Shown here one piece after another: positions 1 through 5,968 of a stretch of 11,324 nt of DNA. The notes beneath the pieces were generated by a model that saw only the letters and a program-made list of their open reading frames with translations, was not told where the DNA came from and searched no databases. Both the position numbers and the translations under genes were made by a program. Where the stretch lies: NCBI GenBank assembly GCA_035540755.1, contig DATLGD010000020.1:1-11324 (forward strand), given 5' to 3'. The stretch comes from DATLGD01 sp035540755 (lineage in GTDB: Bacteria; Actinomycetota; Actinomycetes; Mycobacteriales; SCTD01). Position 1 is the stretch's first letter, and every line of letters starts with the position of its first letter.

Positions 1-567
1 CTGCCCGCCTACAGCCTGCTCGTCGAGGGGCACACGCAGGCGCTCGAGAACGACGTCGTCCTCACCATGAAGCAGGGCGGCGTCGCCGCGGCCAGCAGGA
101 TCGTCGACGACGCCGCGGCGCGGGCCCACTTCGAGCACGAGGGCCACCGCACCGCCGTCTCCCAGCGGGCGCTGCAGGCGCACGCCGACCCCTGGCTCGG
201 GCACGCCCGCATGTCGGGCGGGCCGCACGACGGCGTCGGCTTCGTCGTGAAGGAGTTCTCGCCCTACGAGGCCGACCTGGACTGGTCGTCGCTGACCGAG
301 CCGGACGAGATGCAGGAGGTCCTCGACCAGCTCGGCCGGGCCGCCGCGAAGGTGCACTGCGTCTCCGACGCCGACGACGAGAGCACCCCGCTGGTGGACT
401 TCCAGACAGAGGACGCCGTCTCGGCGGTCGTCCGGGGCCGCGAGGAGGACCTCGTGGCCGACGTCGTCGCCTTCGCGCACGAGCACGCCGCGACCGTGCG
501 CCGCGACCACGCGCTGTTCGTCGACGCCTTCCGCAGCGGAAAGCTGTCCGGCGTCCGGCCCTCGTGA
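1..567 (+). CDS. DUF2252 family protein, C-terminal part (5' truncated by window edge)
   Basis: The frame is open from base 1 and ends at TGA 565-567, giving 188 residues with no start in view. Family members are usually above 400 residues, so only the C-terminal part is seen. The text matches my recollection of the DUF2252 C-terminus: an LLVEGHTQALENDVVL-like stretch at residues 5-20, a TMKQGG segment next to it, then FVVKEFSPYEADLDW (about 81-95) and a late AAKVHCVSDAD motif (about 115-125). The ATG at 67 lies inside this conserved text and is unlikely to be the true start. The biochemical role of DUF2252 is not established and I do not propose one. No signal peptide or membrane segment is visible in this part. 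A small inverted repeat follows the stop within 10 bases, and lsr2 begins 158 bases further on. Confidence 0.85.
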   Translation: MPAYSLLVEGHTQALENDVVLTMKQGGVAAASRIVDDAAARAHFEHEGHRTAVSQRALQAHADPWLGHARMSGGPHDGVGFVVKEFSPYEADLDWSSLTEPDEMQEVLDQLGRAAAKVHCVSDADDESTPLVDFQTEDAVSAVVRGREEDLVADVVAFAHEHAATVRRDHALFVDAFRSGKLSGVRPS

Positions 568-574
568 CAGAAAA

Positions 575-590
575 GCCGAAAAATGTCGGC
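575..590 (+). terminator. weak stem-loop just after the DUF2252 stop
   Basis: GCCGA (575-579) pairs with TCGGC (586-590) around an AAAATG loop, beginning 8 bases after the TGA. The stem is only 5 bp and no T-run follows, so terminator function is a guess based on position. Confidence 0.25.
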
Positions 591-623
591 GAGAGCACAT
601 CTGCCCGAGGCCGCTCCGGTCCA

Positions 624-633
624 ATTGCGCAAT
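624..633. promoter_or_regulatory. perfect 10-bp palindrome upstream of lsr2
   Basis: ATTGCGCAAT reads the same on both strands and lies about 93 bases before the lsr2 start, in the most AT-rich part of the intergenic region. It contains TTGCGC (625-630), a possible -35, with the AT-rich TTTATTGG at 644-651 downstream. The spacing to any plausible -10 is only 13-15 bases, so promoter assignment is weak. A dimeric regulator site, or an Lsr2 self-binding region, is possible. Confidence 0.3.
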
Positions 634-659
634 GCGCGTGTGCTTTATTGGTGGCTGTT

Positions 660-696
660 GCGCGGGCCATTTCCCGCGCTTCCCCCGAAAGGGGGA
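660..696 (+). other. two back-to-back perfect stem-loops in the presumed lsr2 5' leader
   Basis: Stem-loop 1 pairs GCGCGGG (660-666) with CCCGCGC (673-679) around CCATTT, 7 bp with no mismatch. Stem-loop 2 pairs TCCCCC (681-686) with GGGGGA (691-696) around GAAA, a GNRA tetraloop. A single T at 680 separates them. The second ends 29 bases before the lsr2 ATG. No U-tract follows. They could stabilise the lsr2 mRNA, affect its translation, or end transcription from upstream. Formation in vivo is unproven. Confidence 0.5.
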
Positions 697-725
697 CGGC
701 AGTCCCACGGAAAGCGATGACAACC

Positions 726-1073
726 ATGGCGCAGAAGGTCCAGGTCCTGCTGGTCGACGACCTCGACGGCAGCGAGGCGCACGAGACGGTGGCGTTCGCG
801 CTGGACGGCACCAGCTACGAGATCGACCTCAGCGACGAGCACGCCGCCGAGCTGCGCGACGCGTTCGCGCCCTGGGTCGGCGCCGCCCGTCGGGCCGGCG
901 GCACCCGCTCGTCGGGTCGGTCGGCGGGTCAGGGCCGGCCGCGGGCCGCCGGGTCCGGCGACAGGCAGCGCGTGCAGGAGATCCGCGAGTGGGCCCGCTC
1001 CAACGGCCACAAGGTCAGCGAGCGCGGCCGCCTGTCCGCCGCCGTGATCGAGGCGTACGACGCCGCCCACTGA
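726..1073 (+). CDS. lsr2: Lsr2 family nucleoid-associated protein
   Basis: Lsr2 is the actinobacterial H-NS-like protein that binds and bridges AT-rich DNA and silences acquired genes in the nucleoid. The 115-residue product has the family length. Residues 1-55 form the N-terminal oligomerisation domain: it opens MAQKVQVLLVDDLDG, then has the beta strand YEIDLSDEHAAELRDAF. Residues 56-78 are a flexible Gly/Ser/Arg linker. Residues 79-115 form the DNA-binding domain with IREWARSNGHKVSERGR; the RGR at 100-102 is the minor-groove, AT-hook-like motif. I chose ATG 726 because Lsr2 proteins normally begin MA(Q/K)KV and GGAAAG at 709-714 lies 11 bases upstream. ATG 717 (MTTMAQ) is also in frame but would sit only 2 bases after that sequence. 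The AT-richer leader would suit autoregulation, which is inference. clpC follows on the same strand after 314 bases, as I recall for the mycobacterial order. Confidence 0.97.
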   Translation: MAQKVQVLLVDDLDGSEAHETVAFALDGTSYEIDLSDEHAAELRDAFAPWVGAARRAGGTRSSGRSAGQGRPRAAGSGDRQRVQEIREWARSNGHKVSERGRLSAAVIEAYDAAH

Positions 1074-1080
1074 CCACCTC

Positions 1081-1128
1081 GGACGTCAGAACCCCGCCGC
1101 GCGGCGCCTCTCCGGGCTTCTGACGTCC
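1081..1128. repeat. palindromic intergenic element, copy 1
   Basis: GGACGTCAGAA at 1081-1091 and its exact reverse complement TTCTGACGTCC at 1118-1128 form an 11-bp stem. After one C-C mismatch the stem continues for 4 more bp (1093-1096 with 1113-1116). The interior holds the palindrome GCCGCGCGGC (1096-1105). It begins 8 bases after the lsr2 stop, so it could act as the lsr2 terminator. A near-identical copy follows 63 bases later, which suggests a REP-like family. Confidence 0.75.
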
Positions 1129-1143
1129 GCACCCCCCTGAGCC

Positions 1144-1188
1144 GGACGTCAGAACTCCGCCGCACGGCGCCTCTCCGGGGTTCTGACG
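1144..1188. repeat. palindromic intergenic element, copy 2
   Basis: This copy repeats copy 1 in the same orientation with few substitutions. The left arm GGACGTCAGAA is at 1144-1154 and the right arm is truncated to TTCTGACG (1181-1188), followed by CA instead of TCC. CGTCAGAAC (1147-1155) pairs perfectly with GTTCTGACG (1180-1188), then a G-T pair and three more pairs extend the stem. The stem is kept despite base changes, which suggests that structure matters. Confidence 0.75.
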
Positions 1189-1211
1189 CAAGGGGCCTGG
1201 GCGGCGGTGGG

Positions 1212-1229
1212 CGTTCGCTCCGGGCGTAG
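1212..1229. promoter_or_regulatory. ClgR-like operator upstream of clpC
   Basis: CGCT at 1216-1219 and GCG at 1224-1226 sit with the spacing of the corynebacterial ClgR consensus as I remember it (WNNWCGCYNANRGCGWWS). The site fits except for the first W and the central A. ClgR activates clp genes in several actinobacteria, and this lies about 160 bases before the clpC ATG. In DNA this GC-rich such a partial match can be chance. Confidence 0.35.
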
Positions 1230-1320
1230 CGCGCCGGCCGAGCCGGGGGAACGCGGCGGCGGTGCGCGCGGTTGGACCAGGCATCTGGGAACTCGGTCAG
1301 CCTGAGGGCCGGGCCAGGTC

Positions 1321-1326
1321 TACTGT
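1321..1326 (+). promoter_or_regulatory. candidate clpC -10 element
   Basis: TACTGT fits the actinobacterial -10 form TAnnnT and lies 61 bases before the clpC ATG, in the least GC-biased part of the gap. No convincing -35 is seen at 16-19 bases upstream, which would be compatible with an activator-dependent promoter. Apart from this, the ClgR-like site and the palindromic copies, I see nothing else in 1074-1387. Confidence 0.35.
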
Positions 1327-1387
1327 GCGGGGGAGCGGGCAGGCAACCAGCCCCGGCCGTGCCCCCCGCCCCGTGAGGAGCGAGCAG

Positions 1388-3928
1388 ATGTTCGAGCGCT
1401 TTACCGACCGCGCCCGCCGCGTTGTCGTCCTGGCCCAGGAAGAGGCCCGGATGCTCAACCACAACTACATCGGCACCGAGCACATCCTGCTCGGGCTGAT
1501 CCACGAGGGCGAGGGCGTCGCGGCCAAGGCGCTCGAGTCCCTCGGCATCAGCCTCGAGGGCGTGCGCAACCAGGTCGAGGAGATCATCGGCCAGGGGCAG
1601 CAGGCGCCGAGCGGCCACATCCCCTTCACGCCGCGCGCCAAGAAGGTGCTCGAGCTTTCGCTGCGCGAGGCGCTGCAGCTCGGCCACAACTACATCGGCA
1701 CCGAGCACATCCTGCTCGGCCTCATCCGCGAGGGCGAGGGCGTCGCCGCCCAGGTGCTGGTCAAGCTCGGGGCCGACCTCAACCGGGTCCGGCAGCAGGT
1801 CATCCAGCTGCTGAGCGGCTACCAGGGCAAGGAGCCGGCCGGGGCGTCCGGCGGGCCGGCGGAGGGCACGCCGTCCACCTCGCTGGTGCTCGACCAGTTC
1901 GGCCGCAACCTCACCCAGGCGGCGCGCGAGTCCAAGCTCGACCCGGTCATCGGGCGCGAGAAGGAGATCGAGCGCGTCATGCAGGTGCTGTCGCGCCGCA
2001 CCAAGAACAACCCGGTGCTCATCGGCGAGCCCGGCGTCGGCAAGACCGCCGTCGTCGAGGGGCTGGCCCAGGCCATCGTCAAGGGCGAGGTGCCCGAGAC
2101 GCTCAAGGACAAGCAGCTCTACACCCTCGACCTCGGCGCGCTGGTCGCCGGCTCCCGCTACCGCGGTGACTTCGAGGAGCGCCTGAAGAAGGTGCTCAAG
2201 GAGATCCGCACCCGCGGCGACATCATCTTGTTCATCGACGAGATCCACACCCTGGTCGGTGCCGGCGCGGCCGAGGGCGCCATCGACGCCGCCAGCATCC
2301 TCAAGCCGATGCTGGCCCGCGGCGAGCTGCAGACCATCGGCGCCACGACGCTCGACGAGTACCGCAAGCACCTGGAGAAGGACGCCGCGCTCGAGCGCCG
2401 CTTCCAGCCGATCCAGGTCGGCGAGCCCTCGCTGGCCCACACCATCGAGATCCTCAAGGGCCTGCGCGACCGGTACGAGGCGCACCACCGCGTCTCGATC
2501 ACCGACGAGGCGCTGGTCGCGGCCGCCACGCTGGCCGACCGCTACATCAGCGACCGCTTCCTGCCGGACAAGGCCATCGACCTCATCGACGAGGCCGGCT
2601 CGCGCATGCGCATCCGCCGGATGACGGCGCCGCCGGACCTGCGGGAGTTCGACGAGCGCATCGCCGGCGTCCGCCGCGAGAAGGAGAGCGCGATCGACGC
2701 GCAGGACTTCGAGAAGGCCGCCGCGCTGCGCGACCGCGAGAAGACCCTGCTCGCCGAGAAGGCGCAGCGCGAGAAGGAGTGGAAGGCCGGCGACATGGAC
2801 GTCGTCGCCGAGGTCGGCGACGAGGAGATCGCCGAGGTCCTCGAGATCTGGACCGGCATCCCGGCCGTGCGGCTCACCGAGGCCGAGACCGCCCGGCTGC
2901 TGCGCATGGAGGACGAGCTGCACAAGCGCGTCATCGGCCAGCAGCAGGCGATCGTCGCGGTCTCCAAGGCCATCCGCCGCACCCGCGCCGGCCTCAAGGA
3001 CCCCAAGCGCCCCGGTGGCTCGTTCATCTTCGCCGGCCCCTCGGGCGTCGGGAAGACCGAGCTGTCCAAGACGCTGGCGGAGTTCCTGTTCGGCGACGAG
3101 GACAGCCTGATCCTGCTCGACATGAGCGAGTTCATGGAGAAGCACACCGTCTCGCGGCTCGTGGGCTCGCCCCCCGGCTACGTCGGCTACGAGGAGGGCG
3201 GTCAGCTCACCGAGAAGGTGCGCCGCAAGCCGTTCTCGGTGGTGCTGTTCGACGAGGTGGAGAAGGCGCACCCGGACGTGTTCAACACACTCCTGCAGAT
3301 CCTCGAGGACGGTCGCCTGACTGATTCCCAGGGACGGGTCGTCGACTTCAAGAACACCGTGCTGATCATGACGAGCAACCTCGGCACCCGCGACATCTCC
3401 AAGGGCTTCAACCTCGGCTTCCAGAAGGAGAACGACACCAGCGGCGCCTACGAGCGCATGAAGACCAAGGTGAACGACGAGCTCAAGCAGCACTTCCGCC
3501 CCGAGTTCCTCAATCGCATCGACGACATCGTGGTGTTCACCCAGCTGTCCGAGCCGGAGATCCTGCAGATCGTCGACCTCATGCTCGCCCGGGTCGACGC
3601 CGCGCTGAAGAACAAGGACATGGGGCTCGAGCTCACCCAGGCCGCCAAGGAGCTGCTGGCCAAGAAGGGCTACGACCCGGTCCTCGGCGCCCGGCCGCTG
3701 CGCCGCACGATCCAGCGCGACATCGAGGACGCTCTCTCGGAGAAGATCCTGTTCGGCGACCTCAAGGCCGGGCAGATCGTCCTCGTCGACGTCGAGGGCA
3801 CCGGGGACGACGCCGCGTTCACCTTCCGCGGGGAGGCCAAGCCGACGATGGTGCCCGACGCGCCGCCGGTCGACCTCGCCGGCAGCGGCGGGGCCCCGAG
3901 CGCAGGAAACCCGCCGGCGAGCGAGTAG
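1388..3928 (+). CDS. clpC: ATP-dependent Clp protease ATP-binding subunit ClpC
   Basis: ClpC is the class I AAA+ (Hsp100) unfoldase that feeds substrates to the ClpP1P2 peptidase in the cytoplasm. At 846 residues it is close to mycobacterial ClpC1. Domains in order: an N-terminal Clp-N double repeat (NYIGTEHILLGLI near residues 26 and 101); D1 with Walker A GEPGVGKT at 213-220, pore-loop Tyr258 and Walker B ending D284-E285; a UVR/coiled-coil M region at about 419-455; D2 with Walker A GPSGVGKT at 550-557, pore loop GYVG at 597-600, Walker B D622-E623, the ClpP-docking loop LGF at 676-678 and sensor-2 GAR at 767-769. All catalytic motifs are intact. ATG 1388 gives the canonical MFERFTDRARRVV start and has GAGGAG 7 bases upstream. 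An in-frame GTG at 1262 has no such support. It is apparently monocistronic, with its own promoter region and a strong terminator 18 bases after the stop. Confidence 0.99.
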   Translation: MFERFTDRARRVVVLAQEEARMLNHNYIGTEHILLGLIHEGEGVAAKALESLGISLEGVRNQVEEIIGQGQQAPSGHIPFTPRAKKVLELSLREALQLGHNYIGTEHILLGLIREGEGVAAQVLVKLGADLNRVRQQVIQLLSGYQGKEPAGASGGPAEGTPSTSLVLDQFGRNLTQAARESKLDPVIGREKEIERVMQVLSRRTKNNPVLIGEPGVGKTAVVEGLAQAIVKGEVPETLKDKQLYTLDLGALVAGSRYRGDFEERLKKVLKEIRTRGDIILFIDEIHTLVGAGAAEGAIDAASILKPMLARGELQTIGATTLDEYRKHLEKDAALERRFQPIQVGEPSLAHTIEILKGLRDRYEAHHRVSITDEALVAAATLADRYISDRFLPDKAIDLIDEAGSRMRIRRMTAPPDLREFDERIAGVRREKESAIDAQDFEKAAALRDREKTLLAEKAQREKEWKAGDMDVVAEVGDEEIAEVLEIWTGIPAVRLTEAETARLLRMEDELHKRVIGQQQAIVAVSKAIRRTRAGLKDPKRPGGSFIFAGPSGVGKTELSKTLAEFLFGDEDSLILLDMSEFMEKHTVSRLVGSPPGYVGYEEGGQLTEKVRRKPFSVVLFDEVEKAHPDVFNTLLQILEDGRLTDSQGRVVDFKNTVLIMTSNLGTRDISKGFNLGFQKENDTSGAYERMKTKVNDELKQHFRPEFLNRIDDIVVFTQLSEPEILQIVDLMLARVDAALKNKDMGLELTQAAKELLAKKGYDPVLGARPLRRTIQRDIEDALSEKILFGDLKAGQIVLVDVEGTGDDAAFTFRGEAKPTMVPDAPPVDLAGSGGAPSAGNPPASE

Positions 3929-3946
3929 CCCGCACCGCACCTCCGT

Positions 3947-3977
3947 CGAGGGCGGTCCCCGGCAGGGGCCGCCCTCG
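3947..3977. terminator. strong, probably bidirectional terminator between convergent clpC and MBL gene
   Basis: CGAGGGCGG-T-CCCC (3947-3960) pairs with GGGGCCGCCCTCG (3965-3977): 13 bp with one bulged T and a GGCA loop. It lies 18 bases after the clpC stop and 42 bases beyond the end of the leftward MBL gene, so one hairpin can serve both. No T-tract follows, as is common in high-GC actinobacteria. Confidence 0.8.
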
Positions 3978-4019
3978 CGGCGTCTGCAGGGCGGCACCGG
4001 CCGCGAAGCGTCCGCCGGG

Positions 4020-4853
4020 TCAGGGAGCGACGCTGACGTCCTCTGACGCCCGCTGCGCCGGTGCGAACGACGCGAGCATGGCGTCCAGTGCCGCCTGGTC
4101 CGGCTCGGGCGGCAGCGGGACGTCGGGCGCCGCCGCGATCGCGTCGAGCAGCCGGTCGCCGAGGTCACGGGCGGGCGGCAGGTGCGTGCTGAGCACCAGC
4201 GGCAGTCCTGCCTCGCCGACGCCGCGCAGGCTGTCGGCGTACCGCGCGCGGTCGACCATCTGCACCCACGGACTGTCCGCGACCGCCCACAGCTGCATCG
4301 CGCCGACGAGGTCGGCGGCCGGCACGTCGCGCGCGTCGTCGCCGATGGCGAGGTCGGCGCTGGCCAGGGGCGCGCCGAAGCAGTCGGAGGTGAAGACCGT
4401 GCCGGTGCGGCCGTCCCGGAAGCCGGTGGTGACAGGGCTGTCGTACAGCGGCGGGCGGAACCCGGCGAGCATCCGGTCGCCGAGGTCGAGCTGCTCGCCG
4501 GGGTTGACCAGTCGCACCCGGTCGAGCGGGATGTCGTGCTCGATCGACATGATCCCGTACCCCATGAACGTGGTGACCAGCCGCGCCTGCGGCGCCGCCT
4601 CGAGCACCTGCGCGAGGGCGCCGGTGTGATCGCGGTCGGGGTGGGTGATCCAGACGTAGTGCAGGTCGCCGGGGTCGACGGCCGACCACAGCAGGTCGAG
4701 GAACTGCTCGCGGCACCTCGGCATGCCGGTGTCGACGAGCAGCGGCTGGTCGGCGTGCAGGACGAAGGCGTTGACGGGGAGACAGCCGAGGCCGGGGATC
4801 TCCTCGGCGTGGGCGAGGACGGTGACGTCGTCGGTGGGGCGGTGGCTGCGCAT
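4020..4853 (-). CDS. MBL-fold metallo-hydrolase-like protein with altered metal motif
   Basis: The 277-residue product has a metallo-beta-lactamase fold: NAFVLHADQPLLVDTGMP (28-45), then the metal motif THPDRDHTGA (70-79), LYDSPVTTG (136-144), TSDCFGA (155-161) and LSTHLPP (221-227). Candidate ligands are H71, D73, D75, H76, D157 and H224. The usual HxHxDH reads HxDxDH. Flavodiiron-type MBL domains carry HxExDH and have SDxFG, so this looks closest to that oxidoreductase-like branch. The third His expected shortly before the DS of LYDSP is absent (prolines there). No flavodoxin domain follows, and no signal peptide is seen. ATG 4853 is preceded by AGGAG (4864-4860) with 6 bases spacing, placed inside the end of the upstream VOC gene, with a 3-base gap between the two genes, so they are almost certainly cotranscribed. 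The substrate is unknown. Confidence 0.88.
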   Translation of the reverse strand: MRSHRPTDDVTVLAHAEEIPGLGCLPVNAFVLHADQPLLVDTGMPRCREQFLDLLWSAVDPGDLHYVWITHPDRDHTGALAQVLEAAPQARLVTTFMGYGIMSIEHDIPLDRVRLVNPGEQLDLGDRMLAGFRPPLYDSPVTTGFRDGRTGTVFTSDCFGAPLASADLAIGDDARDVPAADLVGAMQLWAVADSPWVQMVDRARYADSLRGVGEAGLPLVLSTHLPPARDLGDRLLDAIAAAPDVPLPPEPDQAALDAMLASFAPAQRASEDVSVAP

Positions 4854-4856
4854 CGG

Positions 4857-5303
4857 CTACTCCTGGGTCGCGTGGGCGGGAGGGGCGAACAGCTCGAGCT
4901 GGATGTTGTCGGGATCACGGAACACGAGGACGGAGCCGTAGGGCTCGTCGGCGATGGGGGACTGCGTGAGCGGCTTGTCGGCCGTGTCGGCACGAACGAC
5001 CCCGTGCGCCTCGAGGTGGTCCTGCCACACGACGAGGTCGTCGCGGCTGGGGACGACGAACCCGGGGTGGTCCAGGCCGGTGCGCGACTCGCGGAACAGC
5101 TCGCTCTCATTGGCCTCGTGCCGGTGCAGGACGATCATCAGCTCCATCGCCTCGTCGGCGAGGACCTGGGCGGAGCCGCCTGGGTGCGGGGCGTCCATCA
5201 CGTACCGCACGGCGAACACGCCGCAGTACCACTCGACGCTGGTCGGCAGGTCGGTGACGGTGAGTGCCAGGTGGTGCAGTCGGGCAGGTGCAACGGTCGT
5301 CAT
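4857..5303 (-). CDS. VOC (glyoxalase/bleomycin resistance/dioxygenase fold) protein
   Basis: The 148-residue product fits a single vicinal-oxygen-chelate domain pair. It opens LHHLALTVTDLPTSVEWY (9-26), has GLDHPGFVV (76-84) in the middle and ends DPDNIQLELFAP (130-141). Likely metal ligands are H11, H79 and E137, the His-His-Glu pattern of metal-binding VOC enzymes, so an active metalloenzyme is plausible; the family also includes isomerases, dioxygenases and drug-binding proteins, and the sequence does not decide. ATG 5303 has a GAGGGGG purine run about 4 bases upstream. It begins 24 bases after the TetR-type gene and ends 3 bases before the MBL gene. A VOC and an MBL protein together recall glyoxalase I and II, but the MBL lacks the glyoxalase II motif THxHxDH, so I do not assign that pathway. 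Confidence 0.9.
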   Translation of the reverse strand: MTTVAPARLHHLALTVTDLPTSVEWYCGVFAVRYVMDAPHPGGSAQVLADEAMELMIVLHRHEANESELFRESRTGLDHPGFVVPSRDDLVVWQDHLEAHGVVRADTADKPLTQSPIADEPYGSVLVFRDPDNIQLELFAPPAHATQE

Positions 5304-5327
5304 GGGTCCCCCTCGACTCGCGCGGCG

Positions 5328-5933
5328 TCAGGCCGCAGGTGTGGTCGTGGCCCGGGCTCGCAGCCACTGCGCGTACAGGTCCATCGCGTCGTCGACGAGG
5401 CCGACCCAGCGGGTGCCGCCCGGCTCGTTGGCGATCTGCTGGTTGATCAGGCCGCCGACGAGCGCCGTGAGCAGGTCGAGGTCCTCCTGCGTGACGTCGA
5501 CGAGCGCTCGCAGCGGCGCCATCATGTGCTCGTAGGCCCGCTGCGCCACCGCGTACGCCTCGGGTGAGGGCTCGAAGCCGGGAATGGTGCGCTGGTTGAG
5601 CAGCTGGTAGCGCACCGGGTCCTCCAGCGCCCAGCGCACGTAGGCGTGCGTCGACCGGCGCAGGCTCGTGCGCAGGTCCGGGTCCGGATCGGGCTGCGGG
5701 AGGTCGAGCAGCGTCTGCCAGCCCTCGGTGAACATCGCGTCGTAGAGGGCGTTCTTGGACTCGAAGTAGGAGTACAGCGACGGTGCTGCCATGCCCAGCC
5801 GACGCGCCAGGTCGCGCAGGGACAGCCCGGCCAGCCCGTGCTCGCGGGCGAGCTGCCCGGCCACCCGGAGGATCTCTGCCCGCGCGGCCTCACGGCGCTC
5901 GGCCCGCCAATCTCCTGTCGGTTTGTCTAACAC
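5328..5933 (-). CDS. TetR/AcrR family transcriptional regulator
   Basis: The 201-residue product is a one-component repressor-type protein. Residues 15-60 are the TetR_N helix-turn-helix: AAREILRVAG-like first helix, then LSLRDLARRLGMAAPSLYSYF (38-57) and ESKNALYDAMF. Residues 80-200 form the helical ligand-binding and dimerisation domain, including PVRYQLLNQRTIPGF (106-120). It resembles general TetR C-terminal domains, and the ligand cannot be read. I chose GTG 5933 because a promoter (TTGACA, 17 bases, CAGGTT) places the transcript start on that GTG. GTG 5951 is an in-frame alternative without better ribosome-site support, and it would lie inside the promoter spacer. It is the first gene of a leftward TetR-VOC-MBL unit, so it probably controls that unit and itself. 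The long upstream open frame into mutY is not coding. Confidence 0.92.
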   Translation of the reverse strand: MLDKPTGDWRAERREAARAEILRVAGQLAREHGLAGLSLRDLARRLGMAAPSLYSYFESKNALYDAMFTEGWQTLLDLPQPDPDPDLRTSLRRSTHAYVRWALEDPVRYQLLNQRTIPGFEPSPEAYAVAQRAYEHMMAPLRALVDVTQEDLDLLTALVGGLINQQIANEPGGTRWVGLVDDAMDLYAQWLRARATTTPAA

Positions 5934-5968
5934 CGTTCGAACCTGACGCACGCGGCGCCCCGTGTCAA
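5933..5968 (-). promoter_or_regulatory. leaderless sigma-70-type promoter of the TetR-VOC-MBL unit with palindrome at -10/+1
   Basis: Reading leftward: TTGACA (5968-5963, a perfect -35), a 17-base spacer, CAGGTT (5945-5940, close to TAnnnT), then 6 bases to the GTG at 5933, which falls at +1. The perfect palindrome GTTCGAAC (5935-5942) overlaps the -10 and the start region, a typical place for a TetR operator. The -35 shares bases with the mutY TGA (5967-5965). Confidence 0.6.

Noticed and set aside
1081..1188. CRISPR array
   Set aside because: Only two copies exist, each is itself a long palindrome, and there is no repeat-spacer periodicity or cas gene nearby.
1262..1387. Longer ClpC from GTG 1262
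   Set aside because: The extra 42 residues are not ClpC-like, the canonical MFERFTDRARR start is at 1388 with a good ribosome site, and the extension would cover the candidate -10.
929..5110. A 1393-codon open frame on the minus strand
   Set aside because: It runs antisense to clpC and out of frame through the MBL and VOC genes. Its residues are low-complexity Arg/Ala/Leu/Asp text with no domain, which is what high-GC third positions produce opposite a real gene.
4020..5303. A glyoxalase I/II pair for methylglyoxal removal
   Set aside because: The VOC has plausible ligands, but the MBL lacks THxHxDH and the glyoxalase II C-terminal features, so the specific pathway is not supported.
4182..5567. 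A 461-codon plus-strand frame opposite the MBL, VOC and TetR genes
   Set aside because: The opposite strand carries clear family motifs in three genes; this frame has none and lacks a promoter or ribosome site.
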